Assembly (NCBI GenBank): GCA_016720585.1
Contig: JADKKH010000001.1
Span: 930,001-994,000 of the forward strand
Origin: Chitinophagaceae bacterium
GTDB lineage: Bacteria > Bacteroidota > Bacteroidia > Chitinophagales > Chitinophagaceae
Reading direction: 5' to 3'
Length of the DNA stretch: 64,000 nucleotides
Position 1 is the first letter of the stretch; every line of letters begins with the position of its first letter. This document shows, one piece after another, positions 43,965 through 53,027 of the stretch. Both the position numbers and the translations under genes were made by a program. The notes beneath the pieces were generated by a model, which saw only the letters and a program-made list of their open reading frames with translations, ran no database searches and was not told where the DNA came from.

Positions 43965-45914
43965 ATGATAAAATTAGCGTTGACATGTTTATGCTCCTTT
44001 CTGCTGAGTTCAGCGGATGCACAGCAAAATCTTGTTGATAGTATTACCAAGGAATTGCAACATCCCATGGCTGACACTAACAGGGCGTTAAGTATGATGC
44101 GCCTGGCTATAGATTACGAACTTGTAGATACTGCCAAAGCTTTTAAAGCCTACAGGGATGCCATAAAATTCGCCAGAGAAAAGAATCTCTATTATAATTT
44201 GGGACGCATTTATCAAAATCAATCAGTTTTATTAAGTAATACAGGGGATGATGAACAAGCCAGAGCAAGCCTCGATACAGCAATTATTTTCTATCGTAAG
44301 TCAGACAATCCAAAAGCTAAAAAATATGAGGCTAACGCCTATAGCGATCTGGCCAACAGGTTGAAAAATCAAAATGAGTTTCAACAGGCTATACAATATT
44401 ATTTAAAGGGAATTGGAATACTTGAGAACTTAGAGCTGAATGCTGAATTGGTTGTTGTTTTTTGTAATGTTTCAACACTTTTTGGGGATATCAAAGAATA
44501 TGACAAGCAAAAGGAATATGCCTATAAAGCACTTGCTGCTGCTAAAAAAACCGGGTTGAATCAAAAACTGTTTACGGCGTACTTTATTCTGGCCAATTCT
44601 TTTCTTCAGCAGGAAGACAATTTAGCAGCAAAAAAATATATTGATAGCTCCGGAATGTATTTCGATGAGGGGGCACATATTAACAGTGTTGATGTCATAT
44701 TCAGTTATTACCTCATATATGCACAAGTTTTCAAAAGCTTTAAGCAGCTGGATTCATCATTTTATTATTTTCAAAAATGTTTTGAAGAATCAAAAAAATA
44801 TAACTACAGTTATGGGAAAGCTGAAGCGCAGTTGCAAATGGGGGCTATTGCGATTCTTCAGAAAAAATATGATGAGGCAGAAAACTATTTATTAGCGGGG
44901 ATAGCAGAAGCCAAAGCCATTAATTATTTTGGTATCCTTGATGAAGGGTATAAATACCTCTCAGACATTTACGCAGCCACCGGCAGGTATAAACAGGCGT
45001 ATGAGTATTCTCAAAAGTATAAAGAGGTCACAGATTCAATAGTTAATATTGAATCAAAAAAATACGCCACGGAATTGGAAAAAAAATACCAATCAGAGAA
45101 AAAGGATAAGCAAATAATACTTCAACAGTCGCAATTGGAAAGAAGAAGAATTTTAAATTTTGTTCTTATTGGCTCAGCGGCTGTATTGCTGGTACTCTCT
45201 GTACTTACATACCATAATTACAATCAAAAGAAAAAATTACAGCAGCAACGCATCAGCGAACTGGAAAAAGAAAAACATCTGACAGCGACGGAAGCTGTAT
45301 TAAAAGGCGAAGAACAGGAAAGAACCCGCCTGGCAAAAGACCTGCATGATGGATTGGGAGGTATGTTGTCAGGTATTAAATACTCATTTCAGACTATGAA
45401 AGGAAATTTAATAATGACACCTGAAAATAACCAGGCTTTTGAACGCAGTATGGATATGCTGGACAGTTCTATAAAAGAAATGCGCCGTGTTGCTCATAAT
45501 ATGATGCCTGAGGCCCTGGTCAAATTTGGGCTGGATACGGCCTTAAAAGATTTTTGTGCAGATATCAACAATTCGGGGGCTTTGCAGGTTTCTTATCAAT
45601 CCATTGGTCTTGAGAATATTGTTCTCGAACAGACAACGGCTATTACCATTTACCGGATTGTGCAGGAACTTATTAATAATATCATGAAGCATGCTGCTGC
45701 AGGAACCGCCATCGTGCAGGTGAGCAAAACAAATGGGACCATAAGTATTACAGTTGAAGATGATGGAAAAGGATTTGACCCCGGAATATTGAACCATGCA
45801 AAGGGAATTGGCTGGGATAATATCCAGAACAGGGTTGAATTTTTAAAAGGCAGCGTGGATATCCAGTCGGAAAAGGGGAAAGGAACTTCTATTCATTTAG
45901 AATTGAATCCATAA
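43965..45914 (+). CDS. TPR-containing sensor histidine kinase, NarL-type
   Basis: A 649-residue two-component sensor. It has a signal peptide (LALTCLCSFLLSSADAQQ), a periplasmic tetratricopeptide region (about residues 30-370), one membrane helix (about 397-419, LNFVLIGSAAVLLVLSVLTY), a coiled coil, a HisKA_3 dimerisation domain with the phosphoacceptor His461 in AKDLHDGLGGMLSG, and an HATPase domain (N-box ELINNIMKHAAA, G-box VEDDGKGFDPG). The ATG at 43965 gives the signal peptide directly. The response regulator gene starts on the base after its stop codon. The input signal is unknown. Confidence 0.92.
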   Translation: MIKLALTCLCSFLLSSADAQQNLVDSITKELQHPMADTNRALSMMRLAIDYELVDTAKAFKAYRDAIKFAREKNLYYNLGRIYQNQSVLLSNTGDDEQARASLDTAIIFYRKSDNPKAKKYEANAYSDLANRLKNQNEFQQAIQYYLKGIGILENLELNAELVVVFCNVSTLFGDIKEYDKQKEYAYKALAAAKKTGLNQKLFTAYFILANSFLQQEDNLAAKKYIDSSGMYFDEGAHINSVDVIFSYYLIYAQVFKSFKQLDSSFYYFQKCFEESKKYNYSYGKAEAQLQMGAIAILQKKYDEAENYLLAGIAEAKAINYFGILDEGYKYLSDIYAATGRYKQAYEYSQKYKEVTDSIVNIESKKYATELEKKYQSEKKDKQIILQQSQLERRRILNFVLIGSAAVLLVLSVLTYHNYNQKKKLQQQRISELEKEKHLTATEAVLKGEEQERTRLAKDLHDGLGGMLSGIKYSFQTMKGNLIMTPENNQAFERSMDMLDSSIKEMRRVAHNMMPEALVKFGLDTALKDFCADINNSGALQVSYQSIGLENIVLEQTTAITIYRIVQELINNIMKHAAAGTAIVQVSKTNGTISITVEDDGKGFDPGILNHAKGIGWDNIQNRVEFLKGSVDIQSEKGKGTSIHLELNP

Positions 45915-46529
45915 ATGACAAACAGCGTTTTTATAGTTGATGACCACTACATGGTAATTGAAGGGATACGTTCCTTATTGCAAAATGAAAAGGGGATTGA
46001 ATGGGCGGGTCATGCCACCAATGCAGCCTCCTGCCTCTCTTTTTTGCAAAATCAATTGCCGGATGTTATTTTAATGGATATCAGTATGCCTGATAAAAGC
46101 GGTATTGACTTGTGCAAAGAAGTAAAGGAAAAATATCCATCAGTTTTTATCATTGGTCTCAGTACATTCAATCAACAAAGCTTTATCCAGAAAATGATGG
46201 ATAACGGCGCATCCGGTTATGTGCTGAAAAATGCAACACAAGCGGAACTGATGGAGGCCATTGAGTTAGTTGCAAAAGGCAAAACGTACCTGAGTGAGGA
46301 AGTTTCGAAGGTTTTGCGAAAACAGAATGACGCCCACATTGTTTTAACCCGGCGTGAAAAAGAAGTACTGGAGTTGATTGCAGGCGGATTAACGAATATT
46401 GAAATAGGCGATAAGCTGTTCATCAGTTCTTCTACCGTGGATACGCACCGTAAAAACTTACTGGCGAAGTTTCAGGCTAAAAATACCGCTTCCTTGATCC
46501 GGATTGCTTCGCAGATGGAATTTATCTGA
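45915..46529 (+). CDS. Response regulator, NarL/FixJ family
   Basis: Partner of the preceding kinase. The 204-residue protein has a receiver domain (FIVDDHYMVIEGI; phosphoacceptor Asp55 in VILMDISMPDKSG; Lys in GYVLKNA) and a C-terminal LuxR-type helix-turn-helix (TRREKEVLELIAGGLTNIEIG and VDTHRKNLLAKF). It should bind DNA on phosphorylation. The repeated ATCC-N10-GGAT element upstream of the kinase gene is a candidate target. Its stop codon abuts the convergent namZ gene with no spacer. Confidence 0.94.
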   Translation: MTNSVFIVDDHYMVIEGIRSLLQNEKGIEWAGHATNAASCLSFLQNQLPDVILMDISMPDKSGIDLCKEVKEKYPSVFIIGLSTFNQQSFIQKMMDNGASGYVLKNATQAELMEAIELVAKGKTYLSEEVSKVLRKQNDAHIVLTRREKEVLELIAGGLTNIEIGDKLFISSSTVDTHRKNLLAKFQAKNTASLIRIASQMEFI

Positions 46530-47789
46530 TTATTCAAAATCATCATACATCAGGTATTTTTTCCGGATGATTTTGAAGGCACTCAAAGCCGGTTCCCAGC
46601 TCTTCCTTATTTCTTCTTCACCTATTCCATCTTTTACCTGTTGCATCAGCTCAGCAGTGCCTGCCAGCCGGTTGAACGAATTTGTCTTCAGGAAAAAACT
46701 ATCCTTGACCGGGAAAAGTTGATAAGCATCGATCAGCCATTTCAACTGTACTTTAGTGTCCACTTTCTTCAGCACTTCTTCCGGCGTGCCGGATAGATCC
46801 CACCCATAACAGACCTGCCCATATAATTTGGAACTCTTGGCTCCTTCATTGGGATTGGGCGTAAATGAATAAAGATTCTTAGGTAATGACGGATGACCAA
46901 AAACCTGGAATTGTTTATTCGTTCCTCTTCCTTCACTTAATACCGTTCCTTCGAAAAGGCAGGTAGAAGGATAGAGATAAATGGATTGAATATTGGGGAG
47001 ATTGGGCGATGGCTTAACGGGTAAGACGTATTTTGATTTATGGTCGTAGCCCGAACATTTGATCACCTGGAAATGAAAAGGCGTGTCGGGAGAATTCTGG
47101 GCCGTACGGTAATAATCATATTTTGCATTGGCTTTTTCGCTCAACCATTTTTCACCGGCAATCATAAAAGCATATTCGGCGATAGTCATACCATATACAA
47201 TAGGAATGGGCTGCCGGCCAACAAAAGAACGGTATTTCAGATCCAGCACTGGTCCATCAACATAAAATCCATTGGGGTTGGGTCTGTCCAAAATCATCAA
47301 CGGTTTTCCCAATTCAAAGGCGGCTTCCATGAATTCTTCCAGGGATGAGATAAACGTGTAAAAACGAACACCCACATCCTGGATGTCGAATATAAGAAGG
47401 TCAACATCTTTTACTTCTTCAGCAGATGGCCTTCTTTTGCTACCATATAATGAGACAACGGGGATCCCGGTTTTTTCATCGGTATAGTTCCCAACTTTTT
47501 CCCCCGCATCTGCCGTACCCCTGAAACCATGCTCAGGGCCAAATATGACTTTGATCTTAATACCCAACTTCATCAACGTATCAACGAGGTGTGTGTTGCC
47601 TACCATCGAAGTCTGGTTTGCAAAAATGCCCACAGACCTTCCTTTAATCAACGGGAGATAAACATTGATGCGGTCTGCCCCGGACAATAGATGTGTTTGA
47701 TCCGGAGTTGCCGTTTTATAACCTGTCTGCTGTGCAGAACAGCTTACTGCGATAAAAAAAACAGGCAATAGTATTTTAAACAATTTCAT
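46530..47789 (-). CDS. namZ: NamZ-like exo-beta-N-acetylmuramidase (DUF1343)
   Basis: The family removes terminal N-acetylmuramic acid from peptidoglycan fragments, in cell-wall recycling. The 419-residue protein is exported (ILLPVFFIAVSCSAQQ; the Cys may serve as a lipobox) and has the family core SVGIFANQTSMVGNTHLVDTL split by VIFGPEHGFRGTADAG, LLIFDIQDVGVRFYTFISS and LDRPNPNGFYVDGPVLD. Its end touches the response regulator gene in convergent orientation. Confidence 0.9.
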   Translation of the reverse strand: MKLFKILLPVFFIAVSCSAQQTGYKTATPDQTHLLSGADRINVYLPLIKGRSVGIFANQTSMVGNTHLVDTLMKLGIKIKVIFGPEHGFRGTADAGEKVGNYTDEKTGIPVVSLYGSKRRPSAEEVKDVDLLIFDIQDVGVRFYTFISSLEEFMEAAFELGKPLMILDRPNPNGFYVDGPVLDLKYRSFVGRQPIPIVYGMTIAEYAFMIAGEKWLSEKANAKYDYYRTAQNSPDTPFHFQVIKCSGYDHKSKYVLPVKPSPNLPNIQSIYLYPSTCLFEGTVLSEGRGTNKQFQVFGHPSLPKNLYSFTPNPNEGAKSSKLYGQVCYGWDLSGTPEEVLKKVDTKVQLKWLIDAYQLFPVKDSFFLKTNSFNRLAGTAELMQQVKDGIGEEEIRKSWEPALSAFKIIRKKYLMYDDFE

Positions 47790-47920
47790 TGTTATTGTTT
47801 TTAGTAAACTCCCGGTAAAGTAATTAAAATATTAACTCAGACATCGATAAATATATGAATGGTTGCATGTATGATTTCGCTACCTTGCAAGCCAGTTTTT
47901 TTAATATCAAAATAAATACA

Positions 47921-48376
47921 ATGGGAAAGGTAAAAAATGGCGATAAGATACGAGTACATTATCATGGTAAACTGACATCCGGTGAAACATTTGACTCCTC
48001 CGCCGGACGTGAGCCACTTGAATTTGAAGTTGGCAGCGGCATGGTGATCAAGGGGTTTGATACCGGTGTGACCGGGATGGCAGTTGGGGAAAAGAAAACT
48101 ATTACAATTCCCTTTGATGAAGCCTACGGACCGAAAAACCCGGAAATGGTGATTGAAATGCCCAAAGACCGCTTTCCAAAAGACCTGGAAATTGCAATAG
48201 GAATGCCCTTAAGTATGAGTGACCAGCAGGGACAGCAATTTGAAGTAACTATTGCTGAAATAAAAGAGGATGCGGTATTGCTGGATGCTAATCATCCGCT
48301 GGCAGGTCAGGACCTGGTTTTTGACCTGGAACTTGTAGAAATTGTTGGGGGAAGCCCGTTGATAATAATGCCCTGA
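47921..48376 (+). CDS. FKBP-type peptidyl-prolyl isomerase, SlyD-like
   Basis: Catalyses proline isomerisation and may act as a chaperone. The 151-residue protein begins MGKVKNGDKIRVHYHGKL and has the FKBP core FDSSAGREPLEFEVGSG, VIKGFDTGVTGMAVGE and IPFDEAYGPKNPEM, with an insert-in-flap domain (about residues 70-120) and the closing NHPLAGQDLVFDLELVEI. The metal-binding His-rich tail of E. coli SlyD is missing. The ATG at 47921 is chosen over one 66 bases upstream, whose residues are unlike the family. Confidence 0.9.
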   Translation: MGKVKNGDKIRVHYHGKLTSGETFDSSAGREPLEFEVGSGMVIKGFDTGVTGMAVGEKKTITIPFDEAYGPKNPEMVIEMPKDRFPKDLEIAIGMPLSMSDQQGQQFEVTIAEIKEDAVLLDANHPLAGQDLVFDLELVEIVGGSPLIIMP

Positions 48377-48447
48377 TTGGCAGCGTATTTATGTTTTCTG
48401 GTTTGTGGTTTTTTTAACTGCAAACCATTTTCTTTTTAGTACTTTAC

Positions 48448-48472
48448 ATCCCCCAAAAACAAGGATATGTTT
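48448..48472. repeat. ATCC-N11-GGAT motif overlapping the pepT start
   Basis: ATCC, CCCAAAAACAA, GGAT, then ATGTTTG; the pepT start codon lies within the following ATG. It resembles the first 23 bases of the direct repeats at 42386 and 43851. Being A-rich, part of the similarity could be chance. Confidence 0.4.
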
Positions 48473-49714
48473 GATCGTTACCCGTTTACGGCTTCTGAAA
48501 GGTTTTTAAGATATGTGCAGATTGATACCCAGAGTGATCCGCAATCCTCAGCTTCTCCAACAACCGAAAAACAGAAGGATCTGGGCCGCTTGCTGGTAGA
48601 AGAATTGCAACAAATCGGTATTGCGGATGCGCACCTCGATGCGTGGGGTTATGTATATGGAACCATCCCTTCCACCACTGATAAAAAAGTACCGGTGATC
48701 TGTTTTTGTGCCCATGTGGATACAGCACCCGATTGCAGCGGTACAGGCGTGAAACCCCTTCTTCATAAAAATTACCAGGGCCAGGATATTGTATTACCGG
48801 ATGATACTTCGCAGGTATTACGGATGAGCGAGTATCCTTACCTCAAAACACAAATAGGAAATGATATTATTACTGCTTCGGGAACTACATTATTAGGTTC
48901 GGATGATAAAGCCGGTGTGGCAGAGATCATGGATCTTGCTAATTTTTTAATATTGAATAAACATATTAAGCATGGCGAAATAAAAATTCTCTTTACGCCC
49001 GATGAAGAAGTGGGTAAAGGCACGGCCAAACTGGATATGAAAAAATTGGCTGCCGATTTTGGTTACACACTCGATAGCGGGGATGCCGGGGCCCTGGAAG
49101 ATGAAACCTTCAGTGCAGATGCGGTGCAGGTAATAATTCATGGGGTTATCTCACACCCCGGATATGCAAAAGGGAAATTGGTAAATGCACTTAAAATTGC
49201 CGGAGAAATTCTTGCGGCTTTACCCAAAGACAGGTTGTCTCCCGAATCAACTGATGGGAAAAGAGGATTTATTCACCCGGTACGGGTAGAAGGGATTGCT
49301 GAAAAATGTACGATTGATTTTATTGTACGGGATTTTGAAACTGATGGGCTTGTCAAAAAAGAAGATTATTTAAAAACGCAGATAGAAGAAAGAATGCGTA
49401 CCTATCCCAAAACGTCTTTTGAATTTCATGTGAAGGAACAATACCGTAATATGAAGGAGATTCTTGATCTGCATCCGCATGTGGTGGATTATGCCAAAGA
49501 AGCCATAAAAAGAACCGGGTTGACCTTAAAAATGGAAAGTATCCGGGGTGGTACCGATGGCAGCCGCTTATCTTTCATGGGCCTGCCTTGTCCAAATTTA
49601 TTTGCCGGCGAACAGGGAATACATTCCAAACTGGAGCATATCAGCGTACAGGATATGAATAAAGCGGTGGAAATGATGGTGCACCTGGTGCAAATTTGGG
49701 AGGAGCGAAGTTAG
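48467..49714 (+). CDS. pepT: Peptidase T (tripeptide aminopeptidase)
   Basis: Zinc M20 peptidase releasing the N-terminal residue of tripeptides. The 415-residue protein has all family motifs: FCAHVDTAPD, LLGSDDKAGVAEI, the catalytic glutamate in FTPDEEVGKGT, YTLDSGDAGALE, IRGGTDGSRLSFMGLPCPNL and the final HSKLEHI ligand histidine. No signal peptide, so cytoplasmic. Confidence 0.96.
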   Translation: MFDRYPFTASERFLRYVQIDTQSDPQSSASPTTEKQKDLGRLLVEELQQIGIADAHLDAWGYVYGTIPSTTDKKVPVICFCAHVDTAPDCSGTGVKPLLHKNYQGQDIVLPDDTSQVLRMSEYPYLKTQIGNDIITASGTTLLGSDDKAGVAEIMDLANFLILNKHIKHGEIKILFTPDEEVGKGTAKLDMKKLAADFGYTLDSGDAGALEDETFSADAVQVIIHGVISHPGYAKGKLVNALKIAGEILAALPKDRLSPESTDGKRGFIHPVRVEGIAEKCTIDFIVRDFETDGLVKKEDYLKTQIEERMRTYPKTSFEFHVKEQYRNMKEILDLHPHVVDYAKEAIKRTGLTLKMESIRGGTDGSRLSFMGLPCPNLFAGEQGIHSKLEHISVQDMNKAVEMMVHLVQIWEERS

Positions 49715-49743
49715 TCGTACCTTACATGACTAAATGTTGAACT

Positions 49744-50688
49744 ATGGATTACGCAAAATTATTTTCCGAATATTGGTGGGTTCTAATCGTTGTGATCATA
49801 TTCTTCGGATCATTTTTTACCATCAGCCAGGGTTTTGTAGGTGTGGTTACTATGTTTGGTAAATACCGCCGTGCAGCAAGGCCCGGGTTAAATATGAAGA
49901 TCCCGATACTGGAACAGGTATTGAAAAAAATATCTATTCAAAACCGTTCTGTAGAACTGGAGTTCCAGGCCGTAACGGTTGACCAGGCGAATGTGTATTT
50001 TAAAAGTATGTTGCTGTATTCGGTACAGAACCAGGATGAAGAAACCATCAAGCGGGTAGCTTTTGTATTCATCAGCGAACGTGATCTGATGCAGGCATTA
50101 ACCCGGACGATCGAAGGTTCTATCCGGGCATTTGTGGCCACCAAAAAACAGGCAGAGATATTAGGTCAGCGGAAAGAAATTGTGGAATATGTAAAAGACC
50201 AGATCGACCAGACCCTGGAGAAATGGGGTTACCATTTACAGGACCTGCAGATCAATGATATCACATTTGATAAGGTCGTACTTGACTCCATGAGTAAAGT
50301 GGTAGCATCAAACAACCTGAAAGCGGCTGCTGAAAACGAAGGGCAGGCCTTATTGATCACTAAAACAAAATCAGCTGAAGCAGATGGTAATGCTACTAAA
50401 ATTGCTGCTGAAGCAGAAAAAGAAGCGGCCCGGCTTCGTGGACAGGGTGTTGCACTTTTCCGCCAGGAAGTGGCCAAGGGTATGTCAGAGGCCGCCGAAC
50501 AAATGAAACAGGCCAACCTGGATACAAATGTAATTTTGTTCAGCATGTGGACTGAAGCCATTAAGAATTTTGCGGAATATGGTAAAGGAAATGTAATCTT
50601 TCTCGATGGCAGTCCGGATGGCATGGAAATGACGATGAAGCAAATTCAGGCCTTAATGGTAAAACAAGCAGGAACTAAAGGGCAATAA
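49744..50688 (+). CDS. SPFH-domain membrane protein (stomatin/prohibitin-like)
   Basis: A 314-residue protein with one N-terminal membrane helix (about residues 11-33, WWVLIVVIIFFGSFFTI), an SPFH/band-7 domain (SQGFVGVVTMFGKYRRAARPG, then SVELEFQAVTVDQANV) and a helical coiled-coil part (about 190-270) rich in Ala, Glu and Lys. Such proteins form cage-like membrane scaffolds. It starts 29 bases after pepT, suggesting a shared transcript; no NfeD partner lies beside it. Confidence 0.88.
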   Translation: MDYAKLFSEYWWVLIVVIIFFGSFFTISQGFVGVVTMFGKYRRAARPGLNMKIPILEQVLKKISIQNRSVELEFQAVTVDQANVYFKSMLLYSVQNQDEETIKRVAFVFISERDLMQALTRTIEGSIRAFVATKKQAEILGQRKEIVEYVKDQIDQTLEKWGYHLQDLQINDITFDKVVLDSMSKVVASNNLKAAAENEGQALLITKTKSAEADGNATKIAAEAEKEAARLRGQGVALFRQEVAKGMSEAAEQMKQANLDTNVILFSMWTEAIKNFAEYGKGNVIFLDGSPDGMEMTMKQIQALMVKQAGTKGQ

Positions 50689-50922
50689 AACCCTTACTGG
50701 TAAATAGTTTCAAAGGTTCAATCAATTTTGGCGGGTGATCTTCCGGCTGAAATTTATTGAACTTTTTATTTTTATCACCTGTTAAAGAACTCTAAAACTT
50801 CCCGGATTCATACAACGTGGCATTATTTTTCTCGTTCAATGAAACGTTATCATCCGATGTTGATAACAGCCAAAAAATAATTAATAGTCAACACCTACTT
50901 TTACACCTAAAGCCGAACAACT

Positions 50923-51621
50923 ATGATCGATCTTTTACAGATTGCCACCGACACACTGAACCAGGTAACCCAGTATGCCGCCGGGGACAGCAACCACGAC
51001 GGAACCTTAAGTTTTTTTGAATTATTAAAAATGGGCGGATGGATCATGGTTCCGCTGGCCGTTATGTTGTTACTGGCCGTGTATGTTTTTGCAGAACGGA
51101 CCATCGCTATCCGCAATGCTGCAAAAATTGATAATAATTTCATGAATATTATCCGGGATAATATTGTGAGCGGAAATGTAACAGCCGCCAGGAATTTTGC
51201 CAAAAATAATAATACGCCTGTGGCCCGGATCATTGATAAAGGGATACAGCGTATCGGTAAACCGCTTGACAGTATTGAAAAAAGCATGGATAATATAGGC
51301 CAGCTGGAAATGTATAAACTGGAGAAAAACCTGGGTGTACTTTCTGTTGTATCAAAAGCGGCTCCTATTTTCGGGTTTGTGGGTACGCTGGTCGGATTGA
51401 TGCAGTTGTTTTCTAAAATAACCTCCACGAATGAATTTGAAGTAGGTACGATTGCCGGTGGTATTTACACAAAACTGATTACTTCCATAACCGGTCTGGT
51501 AATTGGCCTGGGAGCCTACCTGGCTTACAGCTACCTGAATACGCAGATTGATAAGACCTCCAATAAAATGGAAGCGGCATCTTCTGACTTCCTGGATATT
51601 TTGCAAGAACCAACCCACTAA
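50923..51621 (+). CDS. exbB: ExbB/TolQ-type proton channel with an EF-hand-like loop
   Basis: Inner-membrane channel subunit that powers TonB- or Tol-type transport. The 232-residue protein has the first membrane helix (GGWIMVPLAVMLLLAVYVFAE, about residues 38-57) and two more near the C-terminus (KAAPIFGFVGTLVGLMQLF and ITSITGLVIGLGAYLAYSYL), which is the family layout. Before the first helix, residues 22-33 (DSNHDGTLSFFE) match a canonical EF-hand calcium loop at positions 1, 3, 5, 6, 8, 9 and 12. exbD follows after 9 bases; no tonB is present. The 234-base spacer upstream holds a GTTATCA/TGATAAC inverted repeat. Confidence 0.9.
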   Translation: MIDLLQIATDTLNQVTQYAAGDSNHDGTLSFFELLKMGGWIMVPLAVMLLLAVYVFAERTIAIRNAAKIDNNFMNIIRDNIVSGNVTAARNFAKNNNTPVARIIDKGIQRIGKPLDSIEKSMDNIGQLEMYKLEKNLGVLSVVSKAAPIFGFVGTLVGLMQLFSKITSTNEFEVGTIAGGIYTKLITSITGLVIGLGAYLAYSYLNTQIDKTSNKMEAASSDFLDILQEPTH

Positions 51622-51630
51622 ACTATACCC

Positions 51631-52032
51631 ATGAAATTCAGAAAAAAACATAAAGGAGAATCGGGGGAGGTTTTTACAGATTCATTAAATGATATTCTTT
51701 TCATCCTGCTGATGTTCTTCCTGATTGTGGCGACACTGGCTAATCCCAATGTGGTGAAAGTGGGTCTGCCCCGGGGAACAAAAGACACTAAGGCCAAACA
51801 GAATATTATGGTATCTATTGATAAGAACCAGCAATATTTTATTGGTACCACTAAAATAGAGTCTTCCATTTTTGATTCTATGCTGCGCATGGAGATCCGG
51901 AAATACAAAGCCTTTGTAGATACACCTACCGTAGTGATCAATGCTGATACAGCGGCTTACTACGGCGAAGTATTCCGTATCATGCGGGTGGCAAAAAAAG
52001 ATACAGCGAAAGTTGTGGCGCGGATTGATTGA
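51631..52032 (+). CDS. exbD: ExbD/TolR-type biopolymer transport protein
   Basis: Partner of ExbB. The 133-residue protein has a short basic N-terminus, one membrane helix carrying the key aspartate (FTDSLNDILFILLMFFLIVA, Asp at about residue 21) and a periplasmic domain (VVINADTAAYYGEVFRIMRV). It lies 9 bases after exbB in the standard pair. Confidence 0.93.
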   Translation: MKFRKKHKGESGEVFTDSLNDILFILLMFFLIVATLANPNVVKVGLPRGTKDTKAKQNIMVSIDKNQQYFIGTTKIESSIFDSMLRMEIRKYKAFVDTPTVVINADTAAYYGEVFRIMRVAKKDTAKVVARID

Positions 52033-52037
52033 GAATT

Positions 52038-52100
52038 GAGTCGGGAGTCAGGAGTCAGGAGTCTGGAGTCAGGTGTCAGGTGTTGAGAGTCATGAATCAA
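52038..52100. repeat. Nine-unit heptamer tandem array (GAGTCAG)
   Basis: Nine consecutive 7-base units from GAGTCGG through GAGTCAG (three times), GAGTCTG, GTGTCAG and GTGTTGA to GAGTCAT and GAATCAA. It lies between the stops of convergent exbD and prmC. Seven is not a multiple of three and no conserved frame exists, so it is not coding. Confidence 0.85.
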
Positions 52101-52151
52101 TATCAGAACTTTTAAAGTGTTTAAGAAGAACCCTAAGACCACTTCAGGCTC

Positions 52152-52991
52152 TTAACTCATAACAGCTTTTACCATCCGGTCTTTTTGTTGCATATCTTTT
52201 TTCAATCCAACAGTATAGCCTGTTGATGTAAATAAGTCAACAACTGACTTGCCGGAATTCTCCGATATCTCCAGGTAAATAGTTCCTTGGTTATTAAGTT
52301 GTGTCTTGCCAAATTCAGCAATCGCTTTATAAAATAAGAGGGGATCTTCATCCGGAACAAATAAAGCGGTTGCCGGCTCGTTGTTCAGCACATTCGGTTG
52401 CATGAGCTTCTTGTCTTTTTCGGGAACATATGGTGGGTTACTGACAATAATATCAAAAGAAGGCAAAAGCTTCCATTGTTCTTTATCCAGGAAATCCATT
52501 TTCACAAAATTAATAACCGTGTCTAGTGCTGCTGCATTTTTTTTTGCAACATCCAAAGCCTCTTTACTGATATCACAACTCCAGACTTCAGCTTTCGGGA
52601 TGTTTCTTTTAATTGAAACAGGTATACACCCGCTGCCGCTGCCGATATCAAGGATTTTCAATTCTTCTAAAGAGGAATGCCAATCTTTAATGATCCATTC
52701 CACCAGTTCCTCTGTTTCCGGTCTTGGTATCAGTACATTATTATCTACATAAAATTTAGAACCACAGAACCAGGCTTCATGGAGTACATATTGAACCGGT
52801 TCATGTACAAGCAGCCGGCTTAGTATCGTGGAAAGTTTTTCTTTTTGTTCATCAGATAATACCGGTTGTTCAGGATTGCTGTTCCCGGCCAGGTATTCGA
52901 TAACCCAACGGGCCATGCTCCCGGCTTCGCCAGCTGGATAGATGGTTTGTAATTCTGTAGTAATATGTTTCAGCGCATCACGGGAGGTCAT
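52152..52991 (-). CDS. prmC: Release factor glutamine methyltransferase
   Basis: Methylates the GGQ glutamine of peptide chain release factors. The 279-residue protein has an N-terminal helical domain, motif I ILDIGSGSGCIPVSI and the active-site IIVSNPPYVPEKD. It starts at 52991; the -7 box TAAGTTTG (minus strand, 52997-53004) is only five bases upstream, which implies a leaderless or nearly leaderless mRNA. Confidence 0.95.
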   Translation of the reverse strand: MTSRDALKHITTELQTIYPAGEAGSMARWVIEYLAGNSNPEQPVLSDEQKEKLSTILSRLLVHEPVQYVLHEAWFCGSKFYVDNNVLIPRPETEELVEWIIKDWHSSLEELKILDIGSGSGCIPVSIKRNIPKAEVWSCDISKEALDVAKKNAAALDTVINFVKMDFLDKEQWKLLPSFDIIVSNPPYVPEKDKKLMQPNVLNNEPATALFVPDEDPLLFYKAIAEFGKTQLNNQGTIYLEISENSGKSVVDLFTSTGYTVGLKKDMQQKDRMVKAVMS

Positions 52992-52996
52992 AGCAA

Positions 52997-53019
52997 CAAA
53001 CTTAATTCATTTACTTTTG
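52997..53019. promoter_or_regulatory. Back-to-back -7 boxes for prmC and ribD
   Basis: Minus-strand TAAGTTTG at 52997-53004 faces prmC; plus-strand TACTTTTG at 53012-53019 faces ribD. Both match TAnnTTTG, and both lie within 10 bases of their start codons. The start codons are only 36 bases apart, so the two promoters must overlap the opposite gene with their -33 parts. Confidence 0.5.
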
Positions 53020-53027
53020 CCGGGATC

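Noticed and set aside
50845..50875. GTTATCA/TGATAAC inverted repeat before exbB as an operator
   Set aside because: Only one copy was noticed and no regulator or promoter geometry supports it; mentioned with exbB but not called as a site.
52038..52100. CRISPR array
   Set aside because: The period is 7 bases with no spacers and no cas genes nearby; it is a simple degenerate tandem array.
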